A DNA stretch of 64,000 nt from NCBI RefSeq assembly GCF_914767665.1, contig NC_059501.1:34448501-34512500 (forward strand), in the 5' to 3' direction. The translations under genes were made by a program, and so were the position numbers. The notes under the pieces were generated by a model. It was not told where the DNA came from. It did not search any database and saw only the letters and a program-made list of their open reading frames with translations. Each line of letters begins with the position of its first letter. Positions within the stretch are counted from its first letter, which is position 1. Source of the stretch: Harmonia axyridis (taxonomy: Eukaryota; Arthropoda; Insecta; Coleoptera; Coccinellidae). Shown here piece after piece: positions 58,853-64,000 of this stretch.

Positions 58853-59707
58853 CAAGGTGGCACAAAAGTAATTCCATATTTTGAATTGGCTGTCACCTTG
58901 TTATAAATCAGATCTGTTCTACGATATTTTGAATTGCTATTTCGCAAAACATCTGGCACCTAATTTCGTCTTCAATGTCAGCTTTCAAGTCCTGCAAGGT
59001 TCGTGGGTTTTGTGGCAAACGCGAGATTTAAAAAACCTGGTACCTACTGTTCGTTCTGGCGATCTGAACAACCAGTTCAAATCTCCAAGGAGATCACTCG
59101 ACCTCAAAAGCTGTGTGCGCGGTAGGTCCATCCTGTTGAAACCCACAATGATCGAGACCCAAAGCGGCAATGCAGCGAATTCCGGCAAAAAAACTCGTTT
59201 TGCATAAGCCATAGCTTTCCAAATCTAGATTTAGAAGGCTATGCATAATCTTTGTTTTGGCCCTTTAGGAATAACTGCGACTAACCAACTTCCGATTGAA
59301 TAAAGTGTCCAGCATTTTCGTTAGTGTAGGTCAGGGTGCTGTGCACCACTAACTTGTATTTTAACATCATCGTTCTGCAATAACAAACGTTTCAATAAAA
59401 AAAAGCTTGCCATCAGCAGAGAATTGTATAGGATGGCATATTTTTGAGTCTAGAATTCATCAAGTCTTTTTTCGATCAAATCAGGATTCTGCACGCCTAT
59501 GGATTTGGCTAGCTCGATTATGATTGGCGACACTAAACTTCCATCTCTCTTGTATTCGGGATCGAGCACAAATGTTGAATTTCCGTTCCTTCTATCAATA
59601 TTCTAAGGATATCTACATCATAAATGTCAAAGGACAGTGACGTTTTTGGCATCATCTGCAAAATTGACGGCCAATTCAAATTATGACATTACTTTGGCGC
59701 CACCTTG
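58853..59707 (-). mobile_element. Decayed Tc1/mariner-type element with TA target sites
   Basis: The ends CAAGGTGGCACAAAAGTAAT (58853) and ATTACTTTGGCGCCACCTTG (ends 59707) are inverted, each next to TA. Frames on the minus strand (about 58900-59230) read LPLWVSIIVGFN with, in the neighbouring frame, QQDGPTAHTA, then NPRTLQDLKADIEDEI. This is the middle and end of a DDE_3-type catalytic domain, as in the relic at 30640-31190. Stops and shifts, and the short length (855 bp), show it is inactive. Confidence 0.75.
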
Positions 59708-59753
59708 TATTTTGAAATTTTGAAAAATAACATTCTCTACAATTTTTAGACCA

Positions 59754-59864
59754 GGGACCGTATTCTCGACAAGTGATCTTTCAAAACGTATACGTTCTTT
59801 CAGTGCTCTGAACACTGAATGAACGTATACGTTTTGAAAGATCACTTGTCGAGAATACGGTCCC
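59754..59864. repeat. Near-perfect hairpin with 52-bp stem
   Basis: The left arm 59754-59805 starts GGGACCGTATTCTCGACAAG. The right arm 59813-59864 is its reverse complement with a single mismatch. The loop is 7 nt (CTCTGAA). It could be a tiny terminal-palindrome element or the template of a hairpin RNA. No flanking duplication was found. Confidence 0.85.
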
Positions 59865-60038
59865 AGTCTATTTCATGTGGGATATCAAGTGGAAACAAGT
59901 ACTTCAATAAAGAGATTAAATAATAATTTAATTATTAATCATCAAATGATTCAAATTGGATCGACATAAATGATAACACTTTTTTATTTTTTGAAATATG
60001 TGTAATCGATCATCTTTCTTGAATTCTCCCAAACATAA

Positions 60039-61550
60039 TCAATTGGAAGACTGATGACGATGGGTTGTTTTCAGAATCCTATGATTCTTATAAAGTATCT
60101 GTTGGGCTGCATCCAGGAGATTCAGACGAGGCTGAAACATAAAATCATATAGAATAAACATGTTTGGAAATTATGAGATGAGACAGAGAAATCACAGCCA
60201 TGCATTTTCTGCAACTAAATGTTTTGATCTTTGCTCACTTTTCCTCACAAAAGTGTAGATAACCAATTCTGAGGTGGATTTTTGCCGATATTATGGCCAT
60301 AATAACGTCAAAAAATACAGCCGGAATATCAGAGCCACTCTTTAACCACCCCAGAATTGGTTATCTACACATTTAATTTGTGAGCAAAGATACCCGAGAA
60401 CATGTAGTTGTAGAAATAAAAGTAAGTCATCACAAGGTGCTACCAAATAAGTGCGTTGAAAGATAAAGGAGGACTTTCATATAAACAAGAGCTCTCAGTC
60501 TTTTTCTTGAAAAATTACACGCTTCCAAAAATGGTTAAATAATATTTAAAATTATTATATTTAAATTGCACAAAGGTTGCAGGAATAATATTTTTCGTTG
60601 TGATTTTCTGTAGAGATCAACCATGCAACCCTTATTACATTTTTTACCAGAAATATTCAACGAAACAAAATTTCTGAAGTAGAAAATGTTTGTTGAAAAT
60701 AATGATTCATTGGCCATTGCAAAAACTTTTCAACTATGGTGTTGTATGTGTAAAAGCAATACATAGTTTCAAATAAAAAAACAAAATACCACAATCTAAG
60801 AATCCAATCCAAGAAATCTAGTATGTGGCTATCACTTATTTTTATTGGTGAAAGATGATCTCCAAATGCCATTCTTTCAACTATTCAGCAACTGATTCAA
60901 AAAGAAAACCATTTTTGAAAGCTTGAAACTTTACAAGAAAGGGCACGAAAAGGCAAGAAAAGGTTCACATGAAAGACCCCCTTCAATTTTCAAAAAGGAA
61001 TCACTTCCTTAAAACTTTTGCTACTTATTTGATAACTCCCTGTCTAATATAAGGATATAAAATGTGCACAAACACTTTCCATTACATCTCACGATTGATT
61101 ATATGGGATGGTTATTGTTTGTGTGGCAATTATAAAAATTTCAGTTGATTTATTTGTGCGATCCTGATAAGATTCAGATACAGATTTCTATGATGATTTT
61201 GTTACTGTGGTCTTAAATTACCTCTAGCTTAGAAAGTTTGATTACAATTTAAACTAAATAATCAGATAAAACTCACTGAAGGCTGACGTAAAGCTCTTCT
61301 CATGGTGCACTCCTCCCCATAAACTACTATATTTTTGCCAATTACAATTTCTGTACTGATTCTACAACCTGCTCCTATGGTACAACCATCACTAACTATA
61401 ACTTTTGGTCCGATCAAAGATTTCGTTTCAAAGGTATTATTGCTACCTACTCTTCTTGCCTCTACACGAGATGCCACCTCAAAAATATTATTTGAGCCAA
61501 TAACAAGTGGAGGTCCTTTTTGTTTTGTTGATGCTGTTCCAGGAGGTGAT
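60039..61550 (-). CDS. DCTN6-like paralogue, last two exons only (partial)
   Basis: Exon 61277-61550 (274 nt, acceptor TTGTAG, donor GTGAGT) has the same length and phase as exon 3 of DCTN6 at 52026-52299. It encodes PLVIGSNNIFEVASRVEARR, then VSDGCTIGAGCRISTEIVIG and NIVVYGEECTMRRALRQP, hexapeptide beta-helix repeats aligning without gaps over the second half of the exon. The last exon 60039-60131 (93 nt) continues PRLNLLDAAQQILYKNHRIL and ends at TGA. It aligns in position, but weakly, with PQYSQMETLMKIIPNYHH and lacks the conserved PNYHH. Exons 1-2 are not found up to the window edge; a fold-back element and a LINE lie where they would begin. No stop occurs in the two exons. It may be a real diverged gene or a partial copy. 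Confidence 0.75.
60208..60413. repeat. Fold-back element in the DCTN6-like intron
   Basis: CTTTGCTCAC (about 60229) and GTAGATAACCAATTCTGAGG (60255) pair with CCCAGAATTGGTTATCTAC (about 60350) and GTGAGCAAAG (about 60380). The pairing continues outward through CTGCAACTAAATG/CATGTAGTTGTAG. It is a ~205-bp hairpin. Confidence 0.7.
60965..61045. repeat. Single end of the 29916-30616 fold-back family
   Basis: CATGAAAGACCCCCTTCAAT, AAAGGAATCACTTCC and TTTTGCTACTTATTTGATAA match the right arm of 29916-30616 in order. Only one arm is present. It lies inside the DCTN6-like intron. Confidence 0.5.
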
Positions 61551-61603
61551 CTACAAATATTACAAGATATCTATAGAAATATGTTCATTAATATATGGGC
61601 TGA

Positions 61604-62371
61604 TTCAAAATTCAGTATGAAGATTCCAGGGGCGTATTTTTCAGATTAAATAATACTTTTTTCCATAAACCTTTGACCGCAAACTCTTCGTTACTGAACC
61701 ACAGAGGGTTAAAGTTTTAAGATTTTTTTTTTCATAACTCTTTTAGTTTTCAAGATATTAAGATCAAATTCGAAATATAGGTTACGTTTTAGGGTTTACA
61801 TCATTCAGTATGCCGAGTACCTACCTAATTGTAACTAACTACAGGGAGATATTTTTTCAGGGTTCAAGCCTTTTTTCGCATCATAAACTTTTTTGTAGTA
61901 CCAACACCACTGTTGGATTCTAGCATATGAAATGAATATTATATTTCGTTCAAATTTTTCTTTTGTAATTTTTACGCGATCTTCAAGGAAAAGGTAATAG
62001 TACATTACACAATAAGAGTGGTAAGAAATATATTTCACACAGTGACGATTGAATCTAGGATTGGGTAATTCTTATGTAAAATACTATTTTGTAATTCTCT
62101 ACATTTAATTGAAATTTTTAACAAAAGGTAGGAACCTATTATCAAAATAAAAACAAAAAACGCTACATATTTGGTTTATGATCTAAATTACATGTTTCCC
62201 CCAAAAAAAATAAGAACATTACGCACCTATATTTCATATCTGATCCCAATATATCTAAAACTGAAAGAGCTATGAAGTAAAACCTAAAAAAATCTTGAAA
62301 CTTTAACGCTCTGTCTTATTCTGACCTGAAAAATTCGCCCCTGAAATCTTGATCCTGAATTTTGAATTACC
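61604..62371. repeat. Fold-back element upstream of the DCTN6-like exon
   Basis: GATTCCAGGGGCGTATTTTT (about 61622) and TCAAAATTCAGTATG pair with AAAATTCGCCCCTGAAATC (about 62330) and CCTGAATTTTGAA. The pairing continues through AGGGTTAAAGTTTTAAGATT and its mirror near 62290. The arms are about 150-180 bp. This sits about 50 bp beyond the acceptor of the 61277-61550 exon. Confidence 0.7.
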
Positions 62372-62614
62372 CTGTATAATTAATATAATATAAAGATTAT
62401 ATATGTCAGAGCTTTCCTTTTTGAAAAACAGAAAATTGTATTGGAGATATTGAAGGCTCCAACAAGTAATTGAAGCTGCTCCCTCTAGGAAAAATGATTT
62501 CAATGATAATCATATGTATCGATCGACCTTTTTTTTGATGAAGCTGGGGGAATCCTCCTTTTAAAAAAAAATCATGATATTTTCTCGAAAAAATCACTTG
62601 CCTGGAAGGTTCAT

Positions 62615-64000
62615 CAACATATTTATTTATTTATTTATTACAAACGGCAGAGCCAATTTTTCAAGATATACAGCATTATATAATTCTTAAAATATAATAC
62701 AATCAACAAAAAAAAAATGTTTAACCCTAGAAAAAAAAAAAAAAAACATCAAAGAAAAAAAAATGAAAAGAGCAGTTAACAAATTCAAATATTCTCAAAA
62801 TATCTTTTGAGACTGAAAATAGATATCTGAAATGGATCAATTTCAGATGCATTTGCCCCCTTTATCGCTCTTTCAATAGGATTGTTCATGGCATAGTTAG
62901 TGGGGTTATATTCGACATAAAAGATATCTCTATATCTAAGAAATACACTTTTTGTATTCAGTTTTACCTTAGACAGTAAGTATTCACAATCAATATAATT
63001 ATTAAGTAATTTATAAATAAACATAATATCAAAATTATTTCTCCTTATATATAGTTGTTTCATTGATAGAGTCTCGAGTAAAAGGTCATAATTTATTGAG
63101 ATCTTGGGAATATTCATTTTGTAAGCGACCCATCTTAAAAATTTACGTTGTACGCGTTCAATGTTATTTTTGTGCACTTCATAATAGGGTGACCAGACCA
63201 CAGATGAGTATTCCAGTATACTTCGGACGTTTGTGTAATAAACAATTTTTATGGCAGAGATATTATTAAAATCTTTGAGTGTTCTTTTAATGAACCCTAG
63301 CATCCTCATAGCTTTCTGAGTTATAATGAAAATATGCTGGATAAAATTCAGTTTATGATCGAGGTGAATTCCTAGATCTTTAACAATTAGGCTTGAGCTC
63401 AGTTTGACATTATTTAGCATATAATCATACTGGATAGGTGACTTAATTCTGTAAAATCTCATTACACTACATTTACCGATATTGAAATTCATTTCGTTGT
63501 CCGAACACCACCTTTCAACATTGTTAAGATCTTCTTGTAATGAAAGACAATCATGTATACTTCTAATGACCCTGAACAATTTGAGATCGTCGGCGAACAA
63601 TAGAAATAGACTTCCTCTTATATATTTTCCTATATCATTTATGAAACAAAGGAATAGAAGCGTAGAAAGGGGTGAACCTTGACCAACCCCAGAAAGAACT
63701 AAAAACTGCTCAGAGAATATATCATCTCCAAGCTTAACCCTTAAGGTACCATCGCATAGACGATCAGACATCCAGTCCGATAACGGAGGGCCGACACCGA
63801 TTCCTTTAAGTTTTTCAATAAGCAGCCAATGTGGAACCGTGTCAAAAGCTTTTTGAAAATCAGCATAGATGCTATCTACTTGAAATTTATTTGCCATAGC
63901 TTTCGAAATTATATCTATATATGAAACAAGATTAGTTGTTACCGATCTTTTGCTGATGAATCCGTGTTGTTCTAATAAAAAAATACGTGAAAAGCAGGGT
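62615..64000 (-). mobile_element. 3' part of a CR1/jockey-like LINE, runs off the window
   Basis: The LINE is on the minus strand. Its 3' end is marked by TATTTATTTATTTATT (about 62619-62637), which on the minus strand is an (AAAT)n tail. A short 3' UTR lies before the reverse transcriptase frame at 62785-64000. The 5' part is outside the window. Confidence 0.82.
62785..63999 (-). CDS. LINE reverse transcriptase, C-terminal part (partial at the window edge)
   Basis: The frame is open from the edge to TAA at 62785. From the edge: QHGFISKRSVTTNLVSYID, then YADFQKAFDTVPHWLLIEKL (first catalytic Asp), VLSGVGQGSPLS and LLFADDLKLFR (FADD, the other two Asp). The thumb and C-terminal part follow: LGIHLDHKLNFIQHI, LEYSSVVWSPYYEVHKNNIE and RVQRKFLRWVAYKM. 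This order is that of CR1/jockey-like elements. The GVPQG box reads GVGQG, a change at a conserved Pro that may impair it. No stop otherwise. The true start and endonuclease would lie beyond 64000. Confidence 0.85.
   Translation of the reverse strand, partial: PCFSRIFLLEQHGFISKRSVTTNLVSYIDIISKAMANKFQVDSIYADFQKAFDTVPHWLLIEKLKGIGVGPPLSDWMSDRLCDGTLRVKLGDDIFSEQFLVLSGVGQGSPLSTLLFLCFINDIGKYIRGSLFLLFADDLKLFRVIRSIHDCLSLQEDLNNVERWCSDNEMNFNIGKCSVMRFYRIKSPIQYDYMLNNVKLSSSLIVKDLGIHLDHKLNFIQHIFIITQKAMRMLGFIKRTLKDFNNISAIKIVYYTNVRSILEYSSVVWSPYYEVHKNNIERVQRKFLRWVAYKMNIPKISINYDLLLETLSMKQLYIRRNNFDIMFIYKLLNNYIDCEYLLSKVKLNTKSVFLRYRDIFYVEYNPTNYAMNNPIERAIKGANASEIDPFQISIFSLKRYFENI

Noticed and set aside
59754..59864. 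Possible microRNA precursor
   Set aside because: The stem is too long and too perfect for a typical animal pre-miRNA, and both arms are equal repeats; a palindromic element fits better.
1..64000. CRISPR arrays, prokaryotic defence islands or operons
   Set aside because: No regularly spaced repeats or operon-like gene runs; spliced genes and LINE/P/hAT elements show a eukaryotic nuclear genome.
1..64000. tRNA or rRNA genes
   Set aside because: No cloverleaf with A/B-box pattern or rRNA signature was recognised by eye; a tRNAscan-type search was not possible here.

Overview
The window is AT-rich eukaryotic DNA. It has spliced genes with GT-AG introns, several non-LTR retrotransposons, P, hAT and Tc1/mariner DNA transposons, and many long palindromic repeats. 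The host genes (an unplugged/Gbx-type homeobox gene and dynactin p27) and the mix of transposons point to an insect, plausibly a beetle. The order is an inference and cannot be proved from this window.

Layout, left to right. (1) 58-4632 is a complete P-type transposon, with 9-bp target duplications and an intact six-exon reading frame for an 821-residue THAP/P-element transposase on the minus strand. It ends about 240 bp upstream of (2) the start codon of a Gbx/unplugged homeobox gene. Exon 1 (4871-5141) carries an eh1-type repressor motif and exon 2 (18635-19113) carries the homeodomain. The 13.5-kb intron between them is filled with palindromic fold-back repeats (6.1-6.6, 6.9-7.8, 8.7-10.3 and 10.45-11.4 kb), broken LINE copies (12.9-14.5 kb) and a tandem duplication (16.2-17.1 kb). 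(3) 20.8-24.94 kb is a structurally complete jockey-type LINE with two intact, overlapping ORFs, an AATAAA signal and a poly(A) tail. (4) 25-51 kb has no recognisable host gene. It is a graveyard of Tc1/mariner, Tigger/pogo and mariner pseudogenes, truncated LINEs, three non-autonomous elements with perfect 8-bp target duplications (38.7, 41.5-42.5 and 47.0-48.4 kb) and several fold-back elements.

(5) 51416-52770 (minus) is a complete four-exon dynactin subunit 6 gene of 187 residues. (6) 53.96-54.96 kb is a decayed THAP/DDE_Tnp_4 transposase-type gene (minus). (7) 55108-56631 is an internally deleted hAT element with terminal repeats, an 8-bp duplication and unusual same-direction TATCGTA motifs at both ends. 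(8) 56.9-59.9 kb holds fold-back elements, a broken Tc1/mariner copy and a nearly perfect 52-bp-stem hairpin. (9) 60039-61550 (minus) holds the last two exons of a second, diverged DCTN6-like gene. Its exon length and splice phase match the first copy; its upstream exons are not in the window. (10) 62.6-64.0 kb is the 3' part of another LINE (minus), which runs off the end.

There is no operon-like or prokaryotic defence system. The most interesting objects are the intact P element beside a developmental gene, with a symmetric CRE-like internal repeat 64-65 bp from each end; the duplicated DCTN6; and a family of palindromic elements that share a TACAGGGT-type end motif. All splice sites, domains and families were read by eye; no database search was run.
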